Positions 63,455 to 64,000 of a DNA stretch of 64,000 nt are shown piece by piece (position 1 is the stretch's first letter; each line of letters begins with the position of its first letter). The notes under the pieces were generated by a model. It did not search any database and was not told where the DNA came from. It saw nothing but the letters and a program-made list of their open reading frames with translations. This stretch comes from Charina bottae. Lineage: Eukaryota > Chordata > Lepidosauria > Squamata > Charinaidae. The stretch spans positions 400,001 through 464,000 of the forward strand of contig JALMGJ010000029.1 of NCBI GenBank assembly GCA_023362775.1, in the 5' to 3' direction. The translations under genes and the position numbers were made by a program.

Positions 63455-63835
63455 TTGAAAGCCAGTTTGGCCTAGTGCAGTGTTTCTCAACCTTTGCAAC
63501 TTGAAGATGTGTGGACTTCAACTCCCAGAATTCCCCAGCCAGCCATGCTGGCTGAGGAATTCTGGGAGTTGAAGTCCACACATCTTCAAGTTGCAAAGGT
63601 TGAGAAACACTGATCTAGTGGTTAAGGTGCTGGACTAGAAACTGGGAGATGGTGAGTTCTAGTCCTGCTTTAGGCATGAATCTAGCTGGGTGACCTTGGG
63701 CCAGTCATTTTCTCTCAGCCCTGAGAAGAAGAAGGCAATGGCAAACCACTTCCAAAATCTTGCCAAGAAAACTGCAGGGACCAGTCCAGGCAGTTTCCAG
63801 GAATCAAGACTGACTTGGAGGCATTTAAAATAAAC
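63455..63835 (+). mobile_element. CORE-type SINE interrupted by a foldback MITE
   Basis: Starts GCCAGTTTGGCCTAGTG and resumes after the MITE with TCTAGTGGTTAAGGTGCTGG (tRNA-like head). The body follows: GTGAGTTCTAGTCCTGC, GGTGACCTTGGGCCAGTC, CTCTCAGCCCTGAGAAG, GGCAATGGCAAACCACTTCC and AAGAAAACTGCAGGG. It is the nearest single-unit relative of the 102-bp minisatellite. Confidence 0.85.
63478..63612. mobile_element. Palindromic foldback hAT-like MITE nested in a SINE
   Basis: Termini CAGTGTTTCTCAACC and GGTTGAGAAACACTG. Flanks gcctagtg and atctagtg; the SINE consensus at the site is TCTAGTGG, so a TCTAGTG-type duplication fits. The insertion splits the SINE's pol III A-box region. Confidence 0.9.
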
Positions 63836-64000
63836 ACCTCGATCTGTAGATAATTCACCCAAAGAAGTACTTCCTCAAATCAGGGTTTCTAAATCTCCTT
63901 AATTTACTTGCTGAAATAAAAGGGATTTAAAAATGCTTAATTTGGGATGGTTGATGTGCTCTATTTATGATAAAGCAGAAGGAGGGAAAAATGAAGCCAG

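Overview
This window is vertebrate, almost certainly squamate reptile, nuclear DNA. It contains no convincing host gene. The case for a squamate rests on the mix of repeats: a Bov-B (RTE) LINE, many tRNA-derived SINEs of the Sauria type ending in ACCTTT repeats, L1, CR1 and L2-like LINEs, several lineages of Penelope-like elements (PLEs), and hAT, Tc1/mariner-type and foldback DNA transposons. The infraorder cannot be resolved from sequence alone. There are no bacterial features. Most open frames are antisense or out-of-frame shadows of transposons, or frames opened by a tandem repeat.

Layout. 1-1215: truncated L1 with pyrimidine-rich 3' end. 1221-2520: GC-rich 39-bp repeats and a LINE 3' tail with microsatellite. 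2.7-9.7 kb: hAT MITE, SINEs, foldback MITEs and a TA-flanked MITE. 9.6-13.1 kb: a SINE followed by the largest retrotransposon, an L2/CR1-type LINE with endonuclease and reverse transcriptase. 13.3-25 kb: solo LTRs (one with a nested SINE), hAT and CORE-SINE copies, L1-like insertions and small PLE insertions. 25.8-27.5 kb: a SINE whose body expanded into a 102-bp minisatellite. 28.5-38 kb: PLE pieces and PLE palindromes, a Bov-B copy, a 5S-derived SINE and GC-rich hAT copies. 38.8-46 kb: CR1, SINE and an L1-like insertion, then largely unannotated sequence. 47.1-48.2 kb: a second 102-bp minisatellite in the opposite orientation. 48.6-58.5 kb: MITEs, a rearranged Tc1 transposon, a 5S-derived SINE and CR1. 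59.0-60.9 kb: a PLE with reverse transcriptase and GIY-YIG endonuclease. 62.8-63.8 kb: a GC-rich hAT MITE and a CORE-SINE with a nested foldback MITE.

Relationships. Many insertions can be delimited exactly by target-site duplications (TSDs). The Sauria-type SINE shares its 3' end with Bov-B, and a second tRNA-SINE shares its 3' end with the L2/CR1-type LINE, consistent with SINEs borrowing LINE enzymes. Three distinct PLE lineages carry near their 3' ends a motif that fits a minimal hammerhead ribozyme. Short PLE derivatives occur here as palindromes with their own TSDs. These palindromic insertions and the SINE-borne minisatellite pair are the most interesting structures in the window.
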